Shown piece after piece: positions 1-6,737 of a DNA stretch of 10,993 nt (positions are counted from its first letter, which is position 1; each line of letters begins with the position of its first letter). Source of the DNA: Baffinella frigidus (Eukaryota; Cryptophyceae; Cryptomonadales; Baffinellaceae). The stretch covers positions 49,453 to 60,445 of the forward strand of contig MU646950.1 of assembly GCA_026770585.1 (NCBI GenBank). The letters are read 5' to 3'. Made by a program: the position numbers and the translations under genes. The notes under the pieces are model-generated. The model saw only the letters and a list, made by a program, of their open reading frames with translations, made no database searches and was not told the DNA's origin.

Positions 1-19
1 GGGGGGGGGGGGGGGGGGG
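1..19 (+). repeat. G homopolymer
   Basis: Nineteen consecutive G at the window edge. It could be genuine G-rich DNA or an assembly or sequencing artefact. A 14-G run also occurs at 5396-5409. Confidence 0.9.
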
Positions 20-358
20 AGGGAACAAAAAGAAGAGTGTACCCAAGAAGAGTGTGATCCGCGCAAAGTTGACAGATTTGTGGGTGAGTTGACTTTGAAA
101 ATAGGCCAATTTGACACACAGGCCATCGACGCGTGGGAGGTGGGAGGCTGTACCCGGCATGGGCGTAGGTCACTCAACTCAAGGCTTACGGGCCTGCCTA
201 GAACCTGTATCGAGATTAATGAAGAAGAACAAAGAAGAAGAGTGTACCTGGCGTGGTCTGAGCGCGGCGAGTTGACCGATTCCCGTTGGAATTGGAGCCA
301 TTTTGAGGGGTTTGAACCGCCCTATACGCCGAGCATTAGAGCGGGGGGGGGGTTGTAC

Positions 359-404
359 CTGGCAAGGTCTTCGCGCGCCTCGCTTCCTCGTGCGCCTTGT
401 CACA
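359..404 (-). CDS. TPR exon, helix B
   Basis: The exon is 46 nt from ttcccgcag to CCAG|GTACAA, and reads CDKAHEEARRAKTLP, ending in phase 1. Joined to YSLQKQ of the preceding exon, the Ala of RRAKTLP falls exactly 34 residues after the Ala of KRALKADP, so it closes the next repeat. The residue pattern (A..EA..A) suits helix B. No following exon could be chosen with confidence in 1-358. Confidence 0.65.
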
Positions 405-2292
405 CTGCGGGAATTCGCCGTGGAAATCGGGGGTAAGGTGATTGATTACGCCGGGTGAATCGGGGGTGGGTCGAAACGTCAGGGTTTAGGGTTCAGGGTT
501 TAGGGTTTAGGTGCAGGGAAGGCTGTGAGGGGCGCCCGGTCTCCCGTAGCCGCCCCCGCGCCCACCGAAACTCTTTTAATTTTAAAAGTGGACTTCAATG
601 AAAATTACTGCACGTTTGCTTTAATATTACTACTAAAGATCGTTTTTTGTAGTAAATTTCGTTGCTGAAGTTTTTTTAATTAAAAACTTTTCCACAGGAA
701 ATCTCGCATGCGCACTGCTCTGAACATAGGGGGGGTTCCAGGGGTATATCAAATAAAAACGAAACCTATTTCCGAAACTTCCGGATAAAAACGAAACCGA
801 TTTCCAAAAGTTCCGATGAACTTGCTGCGGGAGACCGCGACGGGGGGCCACCTGCTGTTGGAGGCTGTACGAAGGGACGCGAGTTTGACTAGCAAGCAGC
901 CGGGTGTATCTAGGAAGTATGCGAGTGTGTTGAGGAAGCAGACAAGTGTATCTAGGAAACATACGAGTGTGTCTAGAAAGCATGCGAGTGTGTCGAGGAA
1001 GCAGACGAGTGTGTCTACGAAATAGACAAGGGGGCCACCTGCTTCTGGAGGCTGTACAGGACCGCAAGCTGGACGCGCGCAGCGGCGTACGAGTGTGTCT
1101 AGGAAGCAGCCGAGTGTATCTAGGAAGCACGTAAGTGTATCTAGGAAGTATGCGAGTGTGTCTAGGACGCAGCCGGCTGTGTCTCGGAAAGAGACAAGGG
1201 GGGCACCTGCTTCTGGAGGCTGTACAGGATCGCAAGCTGGACGCGCGCAGCGGCGTAGGAGGGGTCCGCCTTCAGCGCCCGCTTGCACAGCTCCATGGCC
1301 TGTCGGGTGGGCGGGGCACTTGAGGGTGATGCAGCGCGACTCCCGCGGGGGGTAGAGCGGTTTTCTCATCTGTCGGCCGCGACCCGGGATGAAATCATGA
1401 ACAAGGGCTCCAATTCCGGCCACTTTTGGCGTGATCCTGAAGTTCTAGAGTTTTAGGTTTTGACAAAAACGTCAAAAGTGGCTGGAATTGGAGCCCTTGT
1501 TCATGATTTCATCCCGGGTCGCGGCCGACAGATGAGAAAACCGCTCTAGCAACGGGTGTCCGCAGACGTGACACTCGCCCCGCTTTTCCCTGGTGGTACA
1601 TAATGCCAGAAGCTAACGCCAGCAGAACCCTTAGCATACGGTAGGAACCCCCCCTCCTCCTACGACTTTTAAAACAAAAAGGACTTTAAAAGTCGTAGGA
1701 GGGGGGCTCCTACCGTAGCCAATCCGTAGGCTCTAAGCACCTCGCTGGCGTTAGCTTTTTGCATGGTACAGACCCGGAGGAAGCTTCCTAGGGACGGGAA
1801 GCATATGCATTACTAGTGTGATAATTTTTGTTGGCAGGATCAATTAATTCATAATTTCTCCCACACAGCGGGCTACGAGGGGATTTTCGGCCCAGATTGG
1901 GCCACCTTTCCGTTACCTTATCTGTAGGAACCCCCCTATGGCCCTACGGGTTGCCTATCGTAGGGTCCTAGGTCTTATCGCCTAGGGGTCATTCGAAATC
2001 CCTTCGAAGTCCGCTGTGTGGTAGGGGAAAACACGAAACAAAGGAGAACAGGGGAATCGACCTTGGAGTTGTCCCCCAGCTTTTGCTCTTCGATGGCTAG
2101 CGCGAAATTCCCCTGGTTTGGGGTTTAGGGTTTAGGGTTTAGGGTTTAGGGTTTAGGGTTCAGGGTTTAGGGGTTTGGGTTCAGGGTTTCGGGATTAGGG
2201 TTTAGGGTTTGGGGTTTAGGGTTTAGGGTTTTGGGTTCAGGAGTTAGGGTTTGGGGTTTAGGGTTTAGAGTTTAGGGTTTAGAGTTTAGGGT

Positions 2293-2331
<39 letters not shown>

Positions 2332-4984
2332 GGTGTGCAGCACTGTTGTTTTATCACACAGCACGACGGGAAATAACGCCGGTCACCTGGGGATCCACAC
2401 GAGGAAGCTAGAGGGGCCTATTTATATGTGGGGGAAAAAAGGTTGTAAATATTTGTACCAGGATAAGGTCAAGTAACCTCGTGCCTGGCAGAATTTATGC
2501 CAGGCGCGAGTTTACTTTTATCTTATCCTGGTTTCAATTTGAGCAATTTGTGTAGTAAAGACTTTATATGTTCGGTTTTAAATAGGTCCCTCTAGCATTC
2601 TCGAGTGGATACACGAAAGCAGCCTGGAAATGTTATGACCTGAGCTATAGTGGGTTCACGGGAAAGTGGTGAACTTCGACACGTTCAATTCTCGGAGAGA
2701 GAAGGGCGGGCGCCTGGGGGTTTAAATGGCATTTTTTTAATGATTTGGTACCATAACGAGTTGCTTTACAAAACTAATTATAGAGGGCGTCACTATTAAC
2801 ATGCCACCTGGGGGTGTGCAGGGGTCTGCTTGAGCGATTTTCCCACCTCAGCATTCCCTGCGCCTGAAAGCGCCCCGGGCACCACCTAGCCCTGCCTGCG
2901 TTTTATGATGGCTCGTCCTCAAGGCTTTATGTTCGCCCTTTTGCACTGGATTTCTGCTCTTAAATACTTGTAAGGACGCGCCAGAATAAAACTCGGGCAG
3001 AGCTAGACCACGCCAGGTCACACCCGAGTGAGGCATAACTTGATAGGGTAACGTCCTGAAAACCGGGTAGTTAGGCCTACGGTATTGCCTACGGTAGGCC
3101 GTAGGGCCTAGGACCAAATGTTTCGTAGGACCCCCCTAGGCTCCTACGGCCTACCGTAGGCAATACCGTAGGCTTAACTACCCGGGTTTCAGGACGTTAG
3201 CCTATGGGATTTGGTATGTTAGCGTCGAAACACTAGACCTGGGGGTGTGCAGGGTTCTGCTTGAGCGCTTTCCGCAGGTGCACCACCCCCTCCTCCCCCT
3301 CCCCGAGCGCTATCAGCAGCTTGCCAAGCTGCACGACACTCTCGGAATCCTTCGGATCCTGCGGCGTTGAGGGTTGGGGGTTGGGGTTAAGGGTTTGGGG
3401 TTGGGGAGGCGGTTTAGGATTTGAGATTAATTGGTTGGGGTGTGGGGTTTGGGGTTTGGGGTTTGGGGTTTGGGGTTTGGGGTGTAGGGTTTAGGGTTTA
3501 GGGTTTAGGGTTTAGGGTTTAGGGTCTAGGGTTTAGGGTTTAGGGTTTAGGTTTGCCCTCAGCCGGGTCGCGAATCAGGCATCGCTCGATGCCACGTCAC
3601 CACCATGTCCAGATCTACCTCATTCTAATTGGCCTCACTCATTTCGTGCGCCCGGTCTCTTTCCCGCCCCAAAGTTTCCGCCTGATCTCCTGGTTCAGCA
3701 GCGATCCTGAGCGCAAGCAGCTCTCGTCCTCAGCCACCGCCCCCTCACAAGTTCTTTGGGCCCGCCTCGGAGCGAGACTCGCTGTGAAGATGACGGATTT
3801 GTACCCCGGACCCAGCGTGTCAACTTGAGAATAGTCAGTCAACTAAAGAGAGGCGGAGCTAGGCACCGCGGCGACAGCGCGCCGGAAGGCCTTCAGCGCC
3901 GCCGCCCTGTCCCCGAGCATGTTGAGCACCTGCGAACAAGACCCCCTTTTCAGCGCCGATGCGTCCTCGGCACGCCTGCGACCTAGCTTTGTCCCACGCG
4001 ATTTGGTCTCATCATTATGCGAGACCGGAAATCAACTCCCTGGGTTTTGGGTGCAAATTCGTCAACTGTCGGAGTGAAGACGATTAGTCAACCCGACTGA
4101 GGCAAAGCTAGGAGACCGTTTCTTACGGGAGTGCAGGGAATAGCGAAAAATCGTGGAAGAAGGAAGGGAACGAGGAGGCGAGGAGCGGAGGGTGGGGGAG
4201 CGCGGCACCGTTCCGAGGTTTGAGAGCGCCACAGAGGAGATGTGGGGTGGTGGCGTAGGGACGAAGTCAGCTGCTGCCTGCGGATTCGACCCAGCATTGA
4301 GGACAGAGACTCCCAAGGCTGGCGTACCATACAAGAGGTTGGGTCCCATCTCGGCATTTCTCGTGGGTTTGCACTCGTTCGCTCGCTCGCTCGCTCTCTC
4401 TCCCTCCCTCCCGCCCGCCCTCCCGCTCTCTCTCTCTCTCTCTCTCTCTCGGTCTCTTACAGACCTGGAAGCAAGCAGCAGCATCCTGCAGCGCGTTCTC
4501 GCCGAAAGCCGCCGCACCTGCAAGTCACACATAGGCTTCAGGAGGTGGGGCGGGATCGCACATGCCTCCGGGATCGATTCACCAGGCAGGGCTGCGTGGT
4601 GATCGGGCAAGGCCGTACCCTCCGCGACGAAATCCGCGGCAGAGCCGTGCGTTCCTGGCGCACAGCGCTGCACTCGCGCTGCGAGAAAGAGCGGCGGGAG
4701 GAGGAGCAGAAGGAGGGAAGCGAGCGCCACGGCAGTCGCGGCGCGCCTGTGCGGGCACGCCTTCTGTGCTGCCATGGGATTCTGTGCGGGAATCTGAGCT
4801 CTCGACAGATCCTCTTCTGGGATTTCTTTTTTTCTTGACCCCGGATTTTTCCTGTCCAAGGTTTTCTTTCCCACCCCCTTCGAATGTTTGCCGATATCCG
4901 GCGGTTGTCGGACCTGAAGGCCGCCACCACGATGCTCTGCCAGGCCACGTACGAGGTCTGATCCATCTCCGCACACGGGCCCAA
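359..4984 (-). CDS. Multi-exon TPR-repeat protein gene (partial, ends not found)
   Basis: Eight short minus-strand exons encode consecutive helices of tetratricopeptide repeats, a helix-turn-helix scaffold for protein-protein binding. The anchor alanine of helix B (RRAVAA, RKALKQNP, KRALKADP, RRAKTLP) recurs every 34 residues, but only after splicing 3929-3867, 3358-3239, 2112-2062, 1299-1207 and 404-359. Those five joins are GT-AG and phase 0. This is the best evidence that the gene is real, because the period is not imposed by any single open frame. Introns run from 187 to 1126 bp and are filled with telomere-like arrays, hairpins and satellite. Neither the initiator nor the stop was identified, and a catalytic domain is not visible, so the specific protein (O-GlcNAc-transferase-like, TPR sulfotransferase, cochaperone and others all carry TPRs) cannot be named. 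The first two exons do not join in phase, so the 5' part is incomplete or damaged. Confidence 0.8.
481..511 (+). repeat. Short interstitial telomere-like run
   Basis: About four units of TTTAGGG with one TTCAGGG variant. It lies in the intron between the TPR exons 1299-1207 and 404-359, where it reads CCCTAAA on the sense strand, about 75 nt before the acceptor. Confidence 0.9.
512..842. repeat. AT-rich spacer with a 32-bp tandem pair
   Basis: This is intronic sequence of the TPR gene and is AT-rich between about 565 and 710. It contains a 32-bp direct repeat (753-784 and 785-816) starting ataaaaacgaaacc. A small self-complementary stretch cttttaattttaaaag is near 573. No gene is seen. Confidence 0.75.
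883..1197 (+). repeat. 21-bp satellite in higher-order units
   Basis: Seven 21-bp units (883-1029) and five (1093-1197) have consensus GTGTGTCTAGGAAGCAGACGA. The blocks are separated and followed by 63-bp segments (1030-1092, 1198-1260), exactly three unit lengths, which contain the TPR exon 3' end. A truncated copy of the segment starts near 843. Because the period is a multiple of three, several frames stay open on both strands and give fake heptapeptide proteins (SRKHTSV- or CFLDTLV-like). Confidence 0.92.
1039..1089 (-). pseudogene. Duplicated 3' end of TPR exon 1299-1207
   Basis: The final 17 codons of the exon at 1207-1299, including the donor GTGGCC, recur here with one difference (LAVLY for LAILY). 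No matching acceptor precedes it: the sequence upstream on this strand is the 21-bp satellite. It is therefore probably an intronic copy made by tandem duplication of exon end plus intron start. A shorter third copy (YSLQQQ) lies at 852-869. Confidence 0.75.
1207..1299 (-). CDS. TPR exon, helix B plus next helix A
   Basis: The exon is 93 nt, phase 0-0, from cacccgacag to CAG|GTGCCC. It reads AMELCKRALKADPSY then AAARVQLAILYSLQKQ: a consensus helix B ending in ADP and the following helix A. KRALKADP lies 34 residues after RKALKQNP in spliced order. Its final 51 nt are duplicated at 1039-1089 with one amino-acid change (Ile to Val), and the final 18 nt again at 852-869. Confidence 0.88.
1353..1548. 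mobile_element. Hairpin MITE with TA target duplication
   Basis: 76-bp arms (1353-1428 and 1473-1548) are complementary with a single mismatch, around a 44-bp loop. The ends are TA-GAGCGG...CCGCTC-TA, so the outer TA pair is compatible with a Tc1/mariner-type TA duplication. It has no coding capacity. It lies in the TPR intron 2061-1300. Confidence 0.85.
1594..1770. mobile_element. Hairpin element with possible 7-bp target duplication
   Basis: Inverted ends share AGCTAACGCCAGC, and an inner pair GGTAGGA...TCCTACC flanks a 3' stem through ACTTTTAAA. TGGTACA occurs directly repeated at 1594-1600 and 1764-1770, just outside the arms, which may be a target-site duplication. The arms are imperfect. 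It lies in the TPR intron 2061-1300. Confidence 0.7.
1862..2021. mobile_element. Inverted-repeat element
   Basis: The terminal repeats CACACAGCGG...CCGCTGTGTG extend about 27 bp with a few mismatches (1863-1889 against 1994-2021). The interior contains GTAGGAACCCCCC and a CCTAGG-rich stem resembling the cores of the other hairpins. It lies in the TPR intron 2061-1300. Confidence 0.7.
2062..2112 (-). CDS. TPR exon, helix A
   Basis: The exon is 51 nt, phase 0-0, from ccaaaccag to AAG|GTCGAT, and reads NFALAIEEQKLGDNSK after an initial Gly. It supplies helix A and the turn KLGDNSK, which continue into AMELCKRALKADP of the next exon. Without splicing the frame runs into low-complexity sequence. 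The acceptor is formed by the end of a telomere-like array lying about 3 nt upstream. The intron before it (3238-2113) is 1126 bp. Confidence 0.85.
2116..2334 (+). repeat. Interstitial telomere-like array
   Basis: About 30 units of TTTAGGG and variants, ending in seven consecutive GAGGGTT units (2283-2331). On the minus strand it reads CCCTAAA and stops about 3 nt from the 3' splice site of the TPR exon 2112-2062. It is therefore the pyrimidine-rich end of that intron. Confidence 0.95.
2392..2611. mobile_element. Long hairpin element
   Basis: The outer arms ATCCAC.CGAG..GCTAGAGG pair between 2393-2430 and 2580-2610. A second, inner stem ACCAGGATAAG...GCCTGGC pairs 2457-2489 with 2499-2532. 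The interior is AT-rich. No target duplication was seen. It lies in the TPR intron 3238-2113. Confidence 0.75.
2612..2806. other. Spacer, nothing recognised
   Basis: Intronic sequence of mixed composition, with an AT-rich stretch around 2722-2800. No repeat, exon or RNA gene is seen. Confidence 0.5.
2809..2843 (-). pseudogene. Duplicated 3' end of TPR exon 3358-3239
   Basis: The direct repeat 2807-2843 matches 3237-3272 and encodes KSLKQTPAHPQ followed by a GT donor, against KALKQNPAHPQ in the full exon. The two changes are both amino-acid changing, so it looks like an unconstrained copy inside the intron 3238-2113. A 3049-3199 hairpin sits between the two copies. Confidence 0.7.
3049..3199. 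mobile_element. Long perfect-core hairpin element
   Basis: Arms of about 64 bp (3049-3112 and 3135-3199) are nearly perfectly complementary, with a loop of 22 bp. Weaker pairing extends outwards to about 3033 and 3219. The arms contain repeated CCTACGGTA motifs and the core TAGGACCCCCCTAGG shared with the other hairpins. It lies in the TPR intron 3238-2113, between the exon end and its copy. Confidence 0.85.
3239..3358 (-). CDS. TPR exon, one whole repeat
   Basis: The exon is 120 nt, exactly 40 codons, phase 0-0, bounded by cgccgcag and CAG|GTCTAG. It encodes a full TPR: helix A ESVVQLGKLLIALGEGEE and helix B GVVHLRKALKQNPAHPQ, with the Leu-Gly, Ala and Pro consensus positions present. The pyrimidine tract of its acceptor is the edge of a telomere-like array (CCCTAAA variants on this strand) only about 8 nt away. 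Its last 35 nt are copied at 2809-2843. Confidence 0.88.
3366..3554 (+). repeat. Interstitial telomere-like array
   Basis: TTTAGGG units with a homogenised TTTGGGG block (about 3437-3483). On the minus strand it is the C-rich end of the intron 3866-3359, and its edge lies about 8 nt before the acceptor cgccgcag of the whole-repeat TPR exon. Confidence 0.95.
3867..3929 (-). CDS. TPR exon, helix B
   Basis: After cttgttcgcag come 63 nt, phase 0-0, containing MLGDRAAALKAFRRAVAA, followed by donor GCG|GTGCCT. Reading through the donor meets a stop 22 nt later (3843-3845). Splicing to the exon at 3358 gives AVAA-DPKDSE, the normal end of one TPR and start of the next, and keeps the 34-residue spacing to RKALKQNP. 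Confidence 0.85.
4209..4277 (-). CDS. TPR exon, helix B end, long loop, helix A
   Basis: The exon lies between gaatccgcag and donor ACG|GTGCCG, 69 nt, phase 0 at both ends. It reads AAADFVPTPPPH, then ISSVALSNLGT. The second part joined to the following exon gives SNLGT-VLNMLGD, a textbook TPR helix A and turn. The loop between repeats is five residues longer than usual (extra Pro-rich PTPPP). The distance from the Leu-Gly of NLGT to the Leu-Gly of QLGK in the exon at 3358 is exactly 34 residues. Confidence 0.75.
4376..4456 (+). repeat. CT-rich compound microsatellite
   Basis: (GCTC)n, then CCCT/CCCG units, then (TC)n up to about 4450. It lies in the 187-bp TPR intron 4464-4278. It explains the Arg-Glu and Ser-Leu runs in overlapping long frames. 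Confidence 0.95.
4465..4517 (-). CDS. TPR exon, turn and helix B
   Basis: The exon lies between gacttgcag and the donor CAG|GTCTGTAAG. After two carried bases it reads AAAFGENALQDAAACFQ, a helix A end, the turn, and a helix B of the form 'EEALACFQ'. It ends in phase 0 and joins the exon at 4277, where AAADFVP completes helix B with Pro eight residues after Phe, as in canonical TPRs. On the plus strand the same segment also has a convincing acceptor (CT-rich tract then ttacag), so a plus-strand exon is the main alternative. Confidence 0.6.
4619..4678 (-). CDS. Possible small TPR helix B exon
   Basis: A very strong acceptor lies here: about 40 nt of C/T ending in ctttctcgcag on the minus strand. 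The 60 nt that follow join in phase to the exon at 4984-4914 and read ASAALCARNARLCRGFRRG. This resembles a TPR helix B (compare AL.CAR.AL.LDPGF). The donor GG|GTACGG leaves two codon bases, which does not match the next exon; an alternative donor at 4628 (C|GTCGCG) would match. The register with later repeats is not exact, so this may be an exon of a variant repeat or a coincidence. Confidence 0.3.
4914..4984 (-). CDS. TPR exon, helix A with Trp
   Basis: An acceptor (...cacgcag) is followed by 71 nt reading CAEMDQTSYVAWQSIVVAAF at its end, then a donor AG|GTCCG. MDQTSYVAW matches the usual 'LDP....AW' entry into TPR helix A, with Trp at the first consensus position. The exon ends after two bases of a codon. 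The next clear exon begins with two bases, so the phases clash by one base. A small exon at 4678-4619 would join this one correctly. Its 5' edge is partly repeated at about 5120-5137. The antisense strand has a short open frame, but it lacks TPR spacing. Confidence 0.62.
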
Positions 4985-5270
4985 CTGCGTGCCTGATGGC
5001 ACGTACCTCCTTGCCCAGCCCTCCCAGTTGCAGGGCTGGGCTATTTAAGGAGTGGAACGTGGAGGAGGCTCCCTTGGGTGGGCAGCAAGAGAGGCCAAGG
5101 AGGTACCTGTGCGACGGGTCCACACGGGCCCACCCCCGTGCCTGCTCAGCCTCGATGTTGCAGGTCTGTTCTATTTGAGGAGTGGAGCGTGGAGGAGGCT
5201 CCGTGGGTGGGCAGCCCAGCTAGGGGCTGTCCTGTGGGGCAAAAGCTCACGCCAGCATCCATTTCAGCGT
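4971..5270. repeat. Tandem ~150-bp unit, two copies (third at 6083-6205)
   Basis: Both copies contain CACGGGCCCA...GTGCCTG, then GCTATTTAAGGAGTGGAACG or its CTATTTGAGGAGTGGAGCG form, then GGAGGAGGCTCC and TGGGTGGGCAGC. The third copy at 6083-6205 shares CTATTTGAGGAG, GAGGCTCC and the tail TGTGGGGCAAAA.CTCACG..ATCCATT. The first copy overlaps the 5' edge of the TPR exon 4984-4914, so the duplication took in an exon boundary. Confidence 0.8.
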
Positions 5271-5380
5271 TCTGGACACAAACGGGCCTGGCTCATGACG
5301 TCTTCCTTGAGCCTGATATAGACTGTAACCCCCCAGCTGCAAGCCCTGGCTCTCAACCCGGAAACCCCATCGCTGCATAG

Positions 5381-5590
5381 CCCTATGGTGTTCCTGGGGG
5401 GGGGGGGGGTCCTTATGCGCGAGGTACCCCTGTAGGACCCTGCACAAGACCGATGCCTCGGGCGCTGTGGTGGTCCTAGGAGGGGGGTGGTGCCTTATGA
5501 TCGAGGTCCCTCTGTCCAGGGTTGCCTCGCTCAGAAGGCGCACCCCCCTAGGACCCTACCGTAGGTCTACACATGGCCCTACGGTGGTCC
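5381..5590. mobile_element. Three broken MITE pieces, head to tail
   Basis: These pieces belong to the same family as the intact elements at 7530-8680. 5381-5433 is a right half ending GAGGTACCCCTGTA. 5434-5515 is a longer right part ending ATCGAGGTCCCTCTGT. 5516-5590 is a left part starting CAGGGTTGCCTCGCTC. The first includes a 14-G run. Confidence 0.75.
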
Positions 5591-5840
5591 GAACCGTCGC
5601 TGAGCTCCTTAACACGGAGGCGTGATCGCAGGAGAAAGACACTTTATTGAACTTATCACGTCGGGCCGTTAGGCTACTTAAACGTCCAAACTAAGTTTCC
5701 GCGAACGTGACTTGACGTTGCTAAATGTAACACCGGGCCAGGACATGGCATGCCTTCCGTACGCCTCCCGTCATCCTAAGAGACTTCCCCCCCTCAGCAT
5801 TCGAGCCCTGGCTTTGAACCCGGGATTTCCATCGCTGAGC

Positions 5841-5967
5841 TCAACCTTATCAAGTGCTAAAACATGTACGGATGATTCCATTACAACACTAAAAACGGTT
5901 TACATTGATGAAAATGGTGCTTCAACCTTATCAAGTGCTAAAACTTATACGGATGATACCACAACTC
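5841..5967 (+). pseudogene. AT-rich two-copy coding-like insert
   Basis: Two repeats with an 81-nt period (27 codons) read STLSSAKTCTDDSITTLK and STLSSAKTYTDD, linked by TVYIDENGA. The frame stays open to a stop at 5976-5978. The codons are AT-rich (TTA, AAA, GAT, AAT), unlike the GC-rich exons of this window. The segment interrupts a dispersed repeat: CTGAGCTC on the left and TCAACCTTGAGGCGTGATC on the right continue each other in related copies. The spacing and composition resemble repeats of bacteriophage or large-DNA-virus fibre proteins, but that is inference. Too little remains to call a gene. Confidence 0.5.
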
Positions 5968-6379
5968 CTCAACCTTGAGGCGTGATCGCAGGATATCATC
6001 CGCAAGAGTATTTTGCCAAAATACTCGCCGATATGTAGTGCCGCGTGAACCCGCTGCCGGGAGACCTACGGACCGGACGTCCCTCACGAGGGCTGGGCTA
6101 TTTGAGGAGGGGGGCGTGGATGAGGCTCCAATTGGGCAGCAGGGGGGGGGGCAGCTAGGCTGTCGTGTGGGGCAAAACCTCACGGCATCATCCATTCCAG
6201 CGGGCTCCTTAAGCTTGAGGCGGGATTGCACAGTTGGCCAGGAGTGATGCCTGCGCCCGGGAAAACCCTCCGTATTCCAATGAAAACAGCCGTCTTAAAG
6301 ACTGACCCCTGGCGTGATCGTAGGATATGGAGTGCCGCGTGAACCCGCTGCCGGGGGACTACGGCCCGTAAGTCCCAAT

Positions 6380-6543
6380 ACCCCAACCCCCAAACTCCTC
6401 ATCCCTTATCCCTAATCCTGAACCCGAAACCCGAAACCCGAAACCCGAAACCCGAAACCCGAAACCCGAAACCCGAAACCCGAACACCTAAAACCTAAAC
6501 CCTGAATCCTAAACCCTGAAACCTAAAACCTAAACCCTAAACC
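6380..6543 (-). repeat. C-rich telomere-like array with CCCGAAA block
   Basis: It begins with degenerate CCCTAAT-like units, then about nine perfect CCCGAAA units (6421-6482), then CCTAAA variants. It ends CCCTAAACCAG at a candidate plus-strand splice acceptor just before the peptide copy at 6547. Confidence 0.93.
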
Positions 6544-6546
6544 AGG

Positions 6547-6600
6547 TACGTCCCGACCGCCACCTCCAAGAGCCACGCGCCTCCCGTCGGCGGCACATAC
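6547..6600 (+). CDS. Conserved exon-like peptide, copy 1
   Basis: The frame reads YVPTATSKSHAPPVGGTY, preceded by aaccag and followed by GTAAACCC, so it looks like a small exon between telomere-like intron sequence. Compared with copy 2 (6762-6815), 10 of 54 bases differ. Eight of these are at third codon positions and only two residues change, whereas the antisense frame would suffer about seven changes. That pattern points to past selection on this plus-strand frame. The protein family is not recognised. Confidence 0.5.
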
Positions 6601-6630
6601 GTAAACCCGAAACCCGAAACCACCAAGTGA

Positions 6631-6727
6631 ATCAAATCGAGGATAGTGCTCCAGCCATTTCCGTGGCAGGCGGTTCGAATTCGCGCCCTCTGTCGAGGAA
6701 ATGGTCAATCGCTGCCCTCGATTTGAT
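6631..6727. mobile_element. Short hairpin element, copy 1
   Basis: Terminal arms ATCAAATCGAGG and CCTCGATTTGAT are perfect, and an inner pair CCATTTCC/GGAAATGG is at 6655 and 6697. It lies between exon-like copies 1 and 2. Confidence 0.75.
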
Positions 6728-6737
6728 GCACGGTTAG

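Larger units (their letters stand above)
5331..6375. repeat. Mosaic of duplicated segments
   Basis: Pairs of similar segments: 5331-5376 with 5788-5837 (AGCCCTGGCT..AACCCGG); 5617-5633 with 5976-5992 (GAGGCGTGATCGCAGGA), and more weakly 6217 and 6311; 6030-6072 with 6325-6366 (GTGCCGCGTGAACCCGCTGC). 5637-5690 also resembles 10613-10668 (TTGAACTTATCACGTC..CGTCCAAA). No gene is recognised apart from the AT-rich insert. Confidence 0.75.

Noticed and set aside
180-358. Candidate next TPR exon on the minus strand (IGQLAALRPRQ before a GTACAC donor)
   Set aside because: It resembles QLAILYSLQKQ, but its position is about seven residues out of the 34-residue register and the acceptor is weak.
749-1423. 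224-codon minus-strand and related plus-strand frames with heptapeptide repeats (CFLDTLV, SRKHTSV)
   Set aside because: They arise from the 21-bp satellite, whose length is a multiple of three, and run into a hairpin MITE. The TPR exon inside uses another frame.
2848-3117. 89-codon minus-strand frame
   Set aside because: It lies largely in one arm of the 3049-3199 hairpin and in intron sequence, with no family motif.
4062-5123. 353-codon minus-strand frame, the longest in the window
   Set aside because: It is made of low-complexity and Arg-Glu runs from the CT microsatellite and crosses intron-like sequence. The TPR-like exons in this interval use other frames or follow splice sites inside it.
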